Program-made: the position numbers and the translations under genes | NCBI GenBank assembly: GCA_019114465.1 | Contig: DXFM01000048.1 | Location: 1-64,000 of the forward strand | Reading direction: 5' to 3' | From: Candidatus Lachnoclostridium avicola | GTDB taxonomy: Bacteria; Bacillota; Clostridia; Lachnospirales; Lachnospiraceae | DNA length: 64,000 nucleotides | Shown: one piece after another, positions 44,935-53,436 of the stretch | Layout: every line of letters starts with the position of its first letter | Position numbering within the stretch: the stretch's first letter is position 1 | The notes under the pieces: model-generated | The model's input: only the letters and a program-made list of their open reading frames with translations | What the model was told of the DNA's origin: nothing | Databases searched by the model: none

Positions 44935-45861
44935 ATGCACGGAGTTGAAATTACGGAGCTGATCAAAAAGTTTCAGTTAAAGAATATGACGCCGGATATT
45001 GACGCGGAAAAAATCGTGCTGACTCATCCGGAGGTAAACCGCCCGGCGCTGCAGCTGGCCGGATTTTTTGACCACTTTGACAATGAGAGAGTGCAGATTA
45101 TCGGAAATGTGGAACAGGCGTACATTTCCGCCATGGAGCACGATGTGAAGATCAAGCGGTATGAGCAGCTGGTGTCCAGCAAGATCCCCTGCATGGTGTT
45201 CAGCCGGGGCATTGCGCCGGACGAGGACATGATCACCGTGTGCAACTACTACGGCGTGCCCTGCCTGGTTTCGGAGAAATCCACCTCCGATCTCATGGCT
45301 GAGGTGATCCGGTGGCTGAATGTGAAGCTGGCGCCGATGATCAGCATCCACGGAGTGCTGGTGGACGTGTTCGGCGAGGGCGTGCTGATCATGGGTGAGA
45401 GCGGCATTGGAAAGAGCGAGGCGGCCCTGGAGCTGATCAAGAGAGGACACCGCCTGGTGACCGACGACGTGGTGGAGATCCGCAAGGTCAGCGACGACAC
45501 CCTGGTGGGAAGCGCCCCCGACATCACGAAGCACCTGATTGAGCTGCGGGGCGTGGGCATCATCGACGTGAAGGCTCTGTTCGGCGTGGAGAGCGTAAAG
45601 GACAGCCAGCAGATCAATATGGTGATCAAGCTGGAGGAATGGGACAAGGATAAAGAGTACGACCGTCTGGGCCTGGAGGATCAGTACACGGAATTTCTGG
45701 GCAACAAAGTGGTCTGCCACTCCATCCCCATCCGTCCCGGCCGTAACCTGGCGATTATCACGGAGACGGCTGCGGTCAACTACCGGCAGAAGAAGATGGG
45801 ATATAATGCGGCTCAGGAGCTGTACCGCAGGGTACAGGCCAACTTTGCCCACACAGACTGA
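44935..45861 (+). CDS. hprK: HPr kinase/phosphorylase
   Basis: P-loop 'GESGIGKSEAALELIKRGHRLVTDDVVEI'; C-terminal 'IPIRPGRNLAIITETAAVNYRQK'. Confidence 0.97.
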   Translation: MHGVEITELIKKFQLKNMTPDIDAEKIVLTHPEVNRPALQLAGFFDHFDNERVQIIGNVEQAYISAMEHDVKIKRYEQLVSSKIPCMVFSRGIAPDEDMITVCNYYGVPCLVSEKSTSDLMAEVIRWLNVKLAPMISIHGVLVDVFGEGVLIMGESGIGKSEAALELIKRGHRLVTDDVVEIRKVSDDTLVGSAPDITKHLIELRGVGIIDVKALFGVESVKDSQQINMVIKLEEWDKDKEYDRLGLEDQYTEFLGNKVVCHSIPIRPGRNLAIITETAAVNYRQKKMGYNAAQELYRRVQANFAHTD

Positions 45862-45881
45862 TCTGGAATCGGAGGAAAGCT

Positions 45882-46817
45882 ATGAAAAGTTTGCTGGAAG
45901 AACTGATCCAGGCGGCCGGTGAGGACCGGGTCAGGACCATGGAACCCATGGGCCCTCACGTGACATTCCGGGCCGGCGGAAAGGCAGATTATTTTGTGTC
46001 CCCTTCCGGAGAACAGGAGCTGGCCGGTGTGATCCGGGCCTGCTGCAGTCAGAAGACGCCCTTTTACATCCTGGGCAACGGGAGCAATCTGCTGGTGGGC
46101 GACAAAGGATACCGGGGAGTGATCATCCACATGGGAGAGGACTGGAACTTCTGCCGGTTTCAGGGCACCCGGGTCCGGGCAGGAGCGGGGATTCTGCTGT
46201 CCCGCCTGTCAAAGGAAGCCTGCCGTCTGGGCCTGTCCGGCCTGGAAGCGGCGGGGGGAATCCCGGGAACTCTGGGAGGGGCCCTGGTGATGAACGCGGG
46301 GGCCTATGGATTTGAGATGAAGGACGTGGTCCGTTCGGCCAGAGTGATGACGGAAGATGGAGAGATCCTGGAGCTGACGGCAGAGGAGCTGGGGTTCGGC
46401 TACCGCAGAAGCGTTATTCCGGAGCGGAAACTCATCGCCCTGGAGGCGGAGCTGGAGCTGACGGAAGGACAGGAGGAGGAAATCCGTGCCAGGATGGAAG
46501 AGCTGGCCGCCCTGCGCAGGGAAAAACAGCCTCTGGAGTATCCCAGCGCCGGCAGCACCTTCAAACGCCCGGAAGGATATTTTGCCGGAAAACTGATCCA
46601 GGACGCCGGGCTGAAAGGATACCGGGTGGGAGGCGCCCAGGTATCGGAAAAGCACAGCGGGTTTGTGATCAACCGGGGAGGGGCCACGGCCGGAGAGATT
46701 ATGAGACTGTGCAGAGATGTGCAGCGGATCGTCAGGGAGCAGACCGGCGTTACCCTGGAAATGGAAGTGAAGACCCTGGGAGAGTTTGAGGAGCCGGAGG
46801 AAGGAAAGCAGCCATGA
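45882..46817 (+). CDS. murB: UDP-N-acetylmuramate dehydrogenase
   Basis: 'GNGSNLLVGDKGYRGVIIHMG', 'LEAAGGIPGTLGGALVMNAGAYG', 'YPSAGSTFKRPEG'. Confidence 0.97.
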   Translation: MKSLLEELIQAAGEDRVRTMEPMGPHVTFRAGGKADYFVSPSGEQELAGVIRACCSQKTPFYILGNGSNLLVGDKGYRGVIIHMGEDWNFCRFQGTRVRAGAGILLSRLSKEACRLGLSGLEAAGGIPGTLGGALVMNAGAYGFEMKDVVRSARVMTEDGEILELTAEELGFGYRRSVIPERKLIALEAELELTEGQEEEIRARMEELAALRREKQPLEYPSAGSTFKRPEGYFAGKLIQDAGLKGYRVGGAQVSEKHSGFVINRGGATAGEIMRLCRDVQRIVREQTGVTLEMEVKTLGEFEEPEEGKQP

Positions 46818-47689
46818 AGCTGGTGATTGTGACTGGAATGTCGGGGGCGGGAAAGACCGTTGCCTTAAAGATGCTGGAGGATCTGGGATTTTACTGTGTG
46901 GACAATATGCCGGTCCAGCTCATGGAAAAGTTCGTGGATCTTCTCCGGGAGAACCCGGGGGAACCGGAAAATGTGGCCATGGGAGTGGATAGCCGCAGCG
47001 GGGATGAGCTTCCTCAGCTTCAGGAGGTCCTGGACCGGTGGAAGATGAGAAAAATTCCCTGCCAGATCCTGTTTCTGGACGCGTCGGATGAGGTGCTTAT
47101 CAAGCGCTACAAGGAGACCAGACGGAACCACCCCCTGGCGGGAAACGGCCGCCTGGACCGGGGAATCGCCAGGGAGCGGGAGAAGATCGCCTTTTTAAAG
47201 CGCCAGGCCGATTACATCCTGGACACCAGCAGTCTGCTCACCAGAGAGCTTCGGGAGGAGCTGGCCAGAATTTTTTCCGGCGGGCAGCCCTATGAAAATC
47301 TCTTCGTCACCGTACTTTCCTTCGGGTTTAAGTACGGAATTCCGGTGGACGCAGATCTGGTGTTCGACGTCCGCTTTCTGCCCAATCCCTATTATGTGGA
47401 AGAGTTAAAGTACAGGACCGGGGAAGAAAAACAGGTGCAGGAATATGTGATGCAGGGCGGGACCTGTGAAATATTCCTGGAAAAACTGTTTGACCTGATG
47501 GAATTTCTCATTCCCAACTACATAAAAGAGGGGAAAAACCAGCTGGTGATCGCTGTGGGCTGCACCGGCGGAAAACACCGCTCCGTCACGGTGGCGGGAG
47601 CGCTCTATGAGAAGCTGAAGGAGAAAAAAGAGCTGGGAGTGAAGCTGGAACACCGGGATATTGATAAGGATAACAAGCGGATGAGCTGA
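46814..47689 (+). CDS. rapZ: RNase adapter RapZ / nucleotide-binding YvcJ-family protein
   Basis: 'VIVTGMSGAGKTVALKMLEDLGFYCVDNMP', 'GCTGGKHRSV'; ATGA overlap with murB. Confidence 0.96.
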   Translation: MKLVIVTGMSGAGKTVALKMLEDLGFYCVDNMPVQLMEKFVDLLRENPGEPENVAMGVDSRSGDELPQLQEVLDRWKMRKIPCQILFLDASDEVLIKRYKETRRNHPLAGNGRLDRGIAREREKIAFLKRQADYILDTSSLLTRELREELARIFSGGQPYENLFVTVLSFGFKYGIPVDADLVFDVRFLPNPYYVEELKYRTGEEKQVQEYVMQGGTCEIFLEKLFDLMEFLIPNYIKEGKNQLVIAVGCTGGKHRSVTVAGALYEKLKEKKELGVKLEHRDIDKDNKRMS

Positions 47690-47697
47690 GGTGCGGG

Positions 47698-48672
47698 ATG
47701 TCATTTTCTTCCAGAGTGAAAGAGGAACTGTCCCGGCAGATCAGTCCGGCCAGGCACTGCCGGATCGCGGAGATCGCGGCGATATTAAGCCTCTGCGGCC
47801 GGATCCAGATTTCTGCAGAGGACCGCTACTGCATCAGGATCCATACGGAAAATGTGGCAGTTGCAAGAAAGTACTTTACATTATTGAAAAAAACATTTAA
47901 TATAGTTACGGATGTGACGATACGTCGTAATGTGCATCTGCGGAAGAATCACGTCTACACCGTGACCGTGGGAAATCACGAGGACGCGCTGCGGGTTCTT
48001 CAGGCTACGAAGCTCATCGGGCCGGACGGCGAGATCGGGGAAAATCTTTCCGTGATCCGGAATGTGGTCACCCAGCAGGCGTGCTGCAGGCGTGCGTTTA
48101 TCCGCGGTGCGTTTTTGGCGGCCGGTTCCATCAGCGATCCGGAAAAGTTTTATCATTTTGAGATTGTCTGTGCTGCGGAGGCAAAGGCGGAGCAGCTGAG
48201 AGAGATCATGAGCACGTTTCAGCTGGACGCCAAGATCGTAAAGCGCAAGAAATATTATGTGGTGTATATCAAGGAAGGCAGTCAGATCGTAGATGTTCTG
48301 AATGTGATGGAGGCTCCCGTTTCCCTCATGGAGCTGGAAAACATCCGGATTCTGAAAGAGATGAGAAACAGTGTGAACCGCCAGGTCAACTGTGAGACCG
48401 CCAATATTAACAAGACGGTAGCTGCTTCCGTAAAGCAGATAAGGGATATTGAATATATCCGTGATACAATTGGCTTTGAGAGTCTTCCTGAGAATCTGGA
48501 ACAGGTAGCCCAGGCAAGGCTGTTGAAGCCGGATGCAACACTAAAGGAGCTTGGGGAAGCTCTTGAACCGCCTGTGGGAAAGTCCGGTGTCAATCACAGA
48601 CTTCGCCGTCTCAGCGAACTCGCGGAAAAGCTGAGGGAACAGGCACCGGAAACGGATGTTTCCAAGGAATGA
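47698..48672 (+). CDS. whiA: DNA-binding protein WhiA
   Basis: 'FSSRVKEELSR', LAGLIDADG-like 'RGAFLAAGSISDPEK', C-terminal HTH 'LKELGEALEPPVGKSGVNHRLRRLSELAE'. Confidence 0.96.
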   Translation: MSFSSRVKEELSRQISPARHCRIAEIAAILSLCGRIQISAEDRYCIRIHTENVAVARKYFTLLKKTFNIVTDVTIRRNVHLRKNHVYTVTVGNHEDALRVLQATKLIGPDGEIGENLSVIRNVVTQQACCRRAFIRGAFLAAGSISDPEKFYHFEIVCAAEAKAEQLREIMSTFQLDAKIVKRKKYYVVYIKEGSQIVDVLNVMEAPVSLMELENIRILKEMRNSVNRQVNCETANINKTVAASVKQIRDIEYIRDTIGFESLPENLEQVAQARLLKPDATLKELGEALEPPVGKSGVNHRLRRLSELAEKLREQAPETDVSKE

Positions 48673-48683
48673 GGAGGATTATT

Positions 48684-48938
48684 ATGACAAGAAAGACAAT
48701 CAGGATTGAACTCGCGTCAGGACTTGAAGCAAGACCGGTGGCAATGCTGGTGCAGATCGCCAGCCAGTTTGAAAGCAGCATCTACGTGGAGAACGGAGGA
48801 GCCCGCTTTAACGCCAAGAGCATTATGGGAATGATGACTTTGGGACTGGCCAGCGGTGAGGAGATCACTGTTAGCGCCGACGGAAAGGACGAGGAAGCGG
48901 CGATTTGCGAGATCGAGAAGTATCTGAGCACAAAATAA
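48684..48938 (+). CDS. HPr/Crh-like phosphocarrier-family protein lacking the catalytic His15 (Glu instead)
   Basis: 'LASGLEARPVAMLVQ' (E in place of H15), Ser46 retained in 'NAKSIMGMMTLGL'. Confidence 0.92.
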   Translation: MTRKTIRIELASGLEARPVAMLVQIASQFESSIYVENGGARFNAKSIMGMMTLGLASGEEITVSADGKDEEAAICEIEKYLSTK

Positions 48939-49043
48939 ACGGAAGGTTCTGGCCCGGCCAGATTGGAAAAGAAAAGGTTGAAAACATTTCGGAGACAGCA
49001 CAGGCTGTCTCCTTTTTAAATTCTGCTGACATTTCTTATGATT

Positions 49044-49742
49044 TTACATTTCCTGGCACTTCAGCTGATAGCCGATTCCGCGGATGGTTTTTAAATATTT
49101 CGGATGGTTGGGATCTTCCTCTATCTTCATGCGAAGACGGCGGATGTGGACCATGATGGTGTTGTCGTCCACCATGCTGTCATTCCAGACATTGGTATAA
49201 ATCTGCTCTTTTGTCAGAATCCGGTTGACGTTGTGCATGAAATATTTCATGAGAAGGGCTTCCTTGCTGGAAAGGGGGATCTCCTTCCCGTTTTTGTACA
49301 GCTTCATCTCGTCACAGACATACCGGAATTCCCCGGCTTTCAGAACCGTATGCCCACTGGGAGCGGACAGAGAGATCCGTCTCAGACAGGCTTTTACCTT
49401 TGCGCACAGAACCATGGTGCTGAAGGGTTTGGTAATGTAGTCATCGGCACCGATTCCCAGGGCCAGTACCTTGTCCGTCTCCGCCTGGCGGCCGCTGAGA
49501 ACGAAGACCGGGGTCAGAATCCCGTGGGTGCGCAGGTAATTAATCACCTGAAAACCGTCCATCTCCTCCATGATCAGGTCCAGGATGATCAGAGAATAGG
49601 AGCGCTGTTCTGCCAGATGCACCGCTTCGATGCCTCCAGGGGCTTCCTCTGTGGAAAATTCTTCCGCTCTCAGAACCCGGCAGATGATCCGACGGATGGC
49701 TGGATCGTCATCGACTACCAGTATATGCTGCTGTTCTGCCAT
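49044..49742 (-). CDS. OmpR-family response regulator
   Basis: 'ILVVDDDPAIRRI', 'LIILDLIMEEMDGFQV', 'DDYITKPFS', winged-helix 'HIRRLRMKIEEDPNHPKYLKTIRGIGYQL'. Confidence 0.95.
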   Translation of the reverse strand: MAEQQHILVVDDDPAIRRIICRVLRAEEFSTEEAPGGIEAVHLAEQRSYSLIILDLIMEEMDGFQVINYLRTHGILTPVFVLSGRQAETDKVLALGIGADDYITKPFSTMVLCAKVKACLRRISLSAPSGHTVLKAGEFRYVCDEMKLYKNGKEIPLSSKEALLMKYFMHNVNRILTKEQIYTNVWNDSMVDDNTIMVHIRRLRMKIEEDPNHPKYLKTIRGIGYQLKCQEM

Positions 49743-49891
49743 AATCGAGCTCCTTTCAGTAAACGTCTTGTTCCATTAGTATAACATGAACGCAGGGGAA
49801 AATCAGTAACGCAGGTTTACCTTACAAAAATTTAAGGAAACATAGATACCCAGTTAAGATGCACATAGTAAAATCGTATTTAACAGAAAAA

Positions 49892-49908
49892 TTGTGCAAA
49901 AAGCACAA
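49892..49908. promoter_or_regulatory. Perfect palindrome upstream of tctC-like gene
   Basis: TTGTGC-AAAAA-GCACAA in the divergent RR/tctC intergenic region. Confidence 0.5.
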
Positions 49909-49928
49909 AAAGAAAGAGAGGGAATGAG

Positions 49929-50990
49929 ATGAGGAAAAAAATGATGAAGTTGGCGGCTCTGGCCATGTCAGCGGTGATGGCACTGTCTCTGGCGGCGTGC
50001 GGAGGCGGCTCCGGCAGCGGGACATCCGGGGGCAGCGGAGACGGCGCCCAGGGAGATGAAGCGGACTGGACATGGGAGAGAAAAGTGACCCTGGTATGCC
50101 CCTGGGGCGTGGGCGGCGGCGCTGACGGCACCCTGAGACCGCTGCAGCCCCTTCTGGAAGAAGAACTGGGGGTACCGGTGGAGATTGTAAATGTGGAAGG
50201 CGCCGGCGGAGCCAACGGCGTAAACTACGCCTACAAGCAGCCGGCGGACGGCTATACCTATATGCTGGGAACCCAGTCTCTGATCATGCTGGATCTGCAG
50301 AAAATTCTGCCCATGGATTTCAAAGCAGAGTTTATTCCGGTGTCCAAGCTGGTGCACTCTATTTTGATCGTGGGATCTTCCGCGAAAGCCATGGAAGGAA
50401 AGTATACCAATTTTGATGAGTTTATTGAGTACGCGAAGAATCATCCCCAGGAACTGAGCTGCGGCATGCTCACCGCCACAGGCGCGGATTCAGTGGCCAT
50501 GAAGCAGACGCTGGCCGGCGGCCTGGGCTGTGATGTGACGGAAGTGGAGAATTACGTGAAGATCGTCAGCTATTCCAGCGGTTCTGAGATGAGTTCCGCC
50601 ATGGCCGGAGGCCACATCCATATCAGCATCAGCGGCGTGGACGAAGTAAAAGGCCTGATCGATTCCGGCGATATTGTTCCGCTGATTTCACTGTCTGAGG
50701 AGAGAATGTCCACCTACCCGGAGATCGAGTGCACGGGAGAGAAGGGCATTGATTCCTACATCGGAACCTGGAGAGGAATTTTCTGTCGTACAGATACTCC
50801 GGCGGCAGCAGTGAAGGCGATGGACGAGGCCATCAAGAAGGCCTGGGAGAGTCCGGATTATCAGGAATTCTTAAAGAACGCCGTATATCTGGACCGGGAA
50901 GGCTATCAGACGGGATCAGAATTCCAGAATCTGATCGACCAGGAGTACACTACTTTTGAAGATTACCTGAAGGGCGCGGGGCTGATGTGA
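49929..50990 (+). CDS. Tripartite tricarboxylate transporter substrate-binding lipoprotein (TctC family)
   Basis: Lipobox LSLAACGGGSG; 'VTLVCPWGVGGGADGTLRPLQPLLEEELG', 'NVEGAGGANGVNYAYKQPADGYTYML'. Confidence 0.93.
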   Translation: MRKKMMKLAALAMSAVMALSLAACGGGSGSGTSGGSGDGAQGDEADWTWERKVTLVCPWGVGGGADGTLRPLQPLLEEELGVPVEIVNVEGAGGANGVNYAYKQPADGYTYMLGTQSLIMLDLQKILPMDFKAEFIPVSKLVHSILIVGSSAKAMEGKYTNFDEFIEYAKNHPQELSCGMLTATGADSVAMKQTLAGGLGCDVTEVENYVKIVSYSSGSEMSSAMAGGHIHISISGVDEVKGLIDSGDIVPLISLSEERMSTYPEIECTGEKGIDSYIGTWRGIFCRTDTPAAAVKAMDEAIKKAWESPDYQEFLKNAVYLDREGYQTGSEFQNLIDQEYTTFEDYLKGAGLM

Positions 50991-51022
50991 CAGGTTCTGT
51001 ATAATGATAAGGGGATAACAGT

Positions 51023-51544
51023 ATGGTAATAGAATTAATCGTAAACATATTGCTGCTTGGATTCTGTATTTTCTGTTTCGGCTATGTGGGGGCGACCATG
51101 CCTGTCTCGGCGGTCAATGAGCTGGGGGCGGAGCAGTGGCCCCAGGGAATCCTGATTCTGCTGATTCTGGCGATCCTGTGGAATATTTTCAAATTTTTCC
51201 GGGTTCACAAGACGGCGGAAGTGGCGGAAGCCTTTAAAGAATTTCCGGGAGATGTGGTTGGCTTTTTCAAGAGCAAGCTGTTCATCGGCATGGTGCTGGT
51301 GGTAATTATGGCTTTGGCCTACGAGCCGGTGGGATTTATGGTGACCTGCTTCGCGTTTCTTATGGCCTACGGTCTGCTTCTGGGACAGAGAAATATCGCC
51401 CTTCTGGTGGGGACTTCCCTGCTGATCACCGTGATTTTATATGTGGGCTTCTCTGTCTTTCTGGGCGTGCTCCTTCCCAGAGGAAATATTTCCTTCCTGA
51501 GAGACTTTGCACTGTTTGTGGAATCGCTGATTCCGTCGTTTTAA
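51023..51544 (+). CDS. Tripartite tricarboxylate transporter TctB family protein
   Basis: Small 4-TM protein between TctC and TctA; 'VNELGAEQWPQGILILLILAILWNI'. Confidence 0.88.
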   Translation: MVIELIVNILLLGFCIFCFGYVGATMPVSAVNELGAEQWPQGILILLILAILWNIFKFFRVHKTAEVAEAFKEFPGDVVGFFKSKLFIGMVLVVIMALAYEPVGFMVTCFAFLMAYGLLLGQRNIALLVGTSLLITVILYVGFSVFLGVLLPRGNISFLRDFALFVESLIPSF

Positions 51545-51556
51545 GGGAGGTAGCAT

Positions 51557-53062
51557 ATGGAATTATTGACAAGTGGATTATCTGTAGTATTTCAGCCCAC
51601 AATGTTTCTGCTGATTATTTTCGCCGTGTTCCTGGGCACCCTCTTCGGGGCCCTTCCCGGAGTGTCGGCGACCATGGCTGTGACGCTGGGAATTCCGTTC
51701 ACCTACAAAATGGATGCGGTGAGCGCCATCGCCTTTCTGGTGGCCATCTACTGCGCCTCCATCACCGGCGGCGGCATGACGGCCATCCTGTTTAAGATTC
51801 CGGGCGTGCCCTCCAGCGCTCCCACCACCTATGACGGCTATCCCATGGCCCAGAGAGGAGAGGCCGGAAAGGCTCTGGGCATGCAGCTGGTCTGCTCCGC
51901 CATCGGCGGAATGTTCGCGGCGGTCTGCATGCTGCTTTTGAGCCCCCAGCTGACCCAGGCGGCGTTGAGCTTCGGCCCGTCTGAGCTGTTTGCCATTTCC
52001 TTTATGGGACTGTCCATTCTGACCAGCCTGGAGACGGACAATATCTGCCGCACCATTATCTCCGGCCTGCTGGGCCTGCTGCTGGCCTGCATCGGCCTGG
52101 ACCCGCTGCTGGGTGTGCCGAGACTGACGTTCGGGACCCGTTTCCTCACATCGGGAATTGAGATGATTCCGGTGATGATCGGATTTTTCGCTGTGACAGA
52201 GGTGTTAAAGCAGACGGCGAAGCCTTCCAAGCTGACAGCGGTGGGAGGAAACAGCAGCATGTCCGCCAAGATGCCGAGCCTGAAGGAATTCCTTTCGGTA
52301 AAATGGATTGTGGCCAGATGTTCCGTGGTGGGAACCATCATCGGCATTCTTCCCGGAGCGGGAGCCACCATCGCTTCCTTTATGTGCTATTCCATGGAGC
52401 AGAAACTCTCCAAACACCCGGAGAAATTCGGAACGGGATGTCTGGACGGCATCGCGGCTCCCGAGACCGGCAATAACGCCGCCACCGGAGGAGCTATGGT
52501 ACCCCTGCTGTCCCTGGGAATTCCCGGCGGAAACGCGGCAGCTATTATGATGTCCGCCCTGGTGCTGAAAGGCGTGACCATGGGACCTCTGCTTCTGATT
52601 GATCAGCCCCAGTTTTTGTCCGCCACCTTCGCGTCCATGTTTGTGTCCAACATTGTGATGGTGTTTGCCGCCATTGTGATCGCAAAGGTATTTGTGCAGA
52701 TTCTGAAGGTGCCCTACAGCATTCTCGGACCCACCATTATTATGATGGCCACCATCGGAGCTTACGCCACAAAGAATACGGCAGTGGATGTGATCCTGAT
52801 GGCTGTGGCAGGTCTGGCAGGGTTCCTGCTGGTAAAGTGCAAGTTCAACAGCTCCGCCATGATCCTCGGTCTGGTGCTGGGAACGATCTGCGAGTCCAAT
52901 CTGCGCCGGGCAGTGACTATCGTTCAGGGCGATACCCTGCTGGAAGCTTTCATTAATCTGTTAAAGCGTCCGGTGACCGGAATCATCATGGCAGTATGTA
53001 TCGTCGTTCTGCTGTGGCCGGTGGTTAAACCCATGGTTGCCAAAAAGGCGAAGGCAAAGTAA
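51557..53062 (+). CDS. Tripartite tricarboxylate transporter permease (TctA family)
   Basis: 'GTLFGALPGVSATMAVTLGIPFTYKM', 'YCASITGGGMTAILFKIPGVPSSAPTTYDGYPMAQRGEAGKALG', 'GILPGAGATIASFMCY'. Confidence 0.97.
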   Translation: MELLTSGLSVVFQPTMFLLIIFAVFLGTLFGALPGVSATMAVTLGIPFTYKMDAVSAIAFLVAIYCASITGGGMTAILFKIPGVPSSAPTTYDGYPMAQRGEAGKALGMQLVCSAIGGMFAAVCMLLLSPQLTQAALSFGPSELFAISFMGLSILTSLETDNICRTIISGLLGLLLACIGLDPLLGVPRLTFGTRFLTSGIEMIPVMIGFFAVTEVLKQTAKPSKLTAVGGNSSMSAKMPSLKEFLSVKWIVARCSVVGTIIGILPGAGATIASFMCYSMEQKLSKHPEKFGTGCLDGIAAPETGNNAATGGAMVPLLSLGIPGGNAAAIMMSALVLKGVTMGPLLLIDQPQFLSATFASMFVSNIVMVFAAIVIAKVFVQILKVPYSILGPTIIMMATIGAYATKNTAVDVILMAVAGLAGFLLVKCKFNSSAMILGLVLGTICESNLRRAVTIVQGDTLLEAFINLLKRPVTGIIMAVCIVVLLWPVVKPMVAKKAKAK

Positions 53063-53157
53063 AATAAATAGAAGGAAAAAGAGAGGATGTTGTGGAACCG
53101 GGCGGACCGTCCGCCTGGTTTCGCGGCACCCTCTTTTGGAATGGAAAGGGACAGGCT

Positions 53158-53415
53158 GTGAATCGGAAAAAATTTAAAATCAAGATGGAGCTTGCCATGG
53201 TGAAGCCGGTGTGCGTCGGAGCCGTGCTTCTGGGCATTTTCTTTTTCGCCGCGGGCAGATGGGCGGCGGCTCTCTGCATGCTTCTGGGTTCTTATCTGTT
53301 TGAAAAATCCATGTACCGCTGTCCGGCCTGCGGTAGAAAACTGGACATGAAGTATCCTCTGCCGGCGGGATCCCGCTGTCCGTTTTGCGGGGCGCAGCTG
53401 AGGGCGAAAAAATAA
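53158..53415 (+). CDS. Small membrane protein with zinc-ribbon (CPAC..CPFC)
   Basis: GTG start with ggaaaggga SD; hydrophobic segment then 'YRCPACGRKL..SRCPFCGAQL'. Confidence 0.65.
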   Translation: MNRKKFKIKMELAMVKPVCVGAVLLGIFFFAAGRWAAALCMLLGSYLFEKSMYRCPACGRKLDMKYPLPAGSRCPFCGAQLRAKK

Positions 53416-53436
53416 GAGCTGCCGGCAGCAAAGGAG

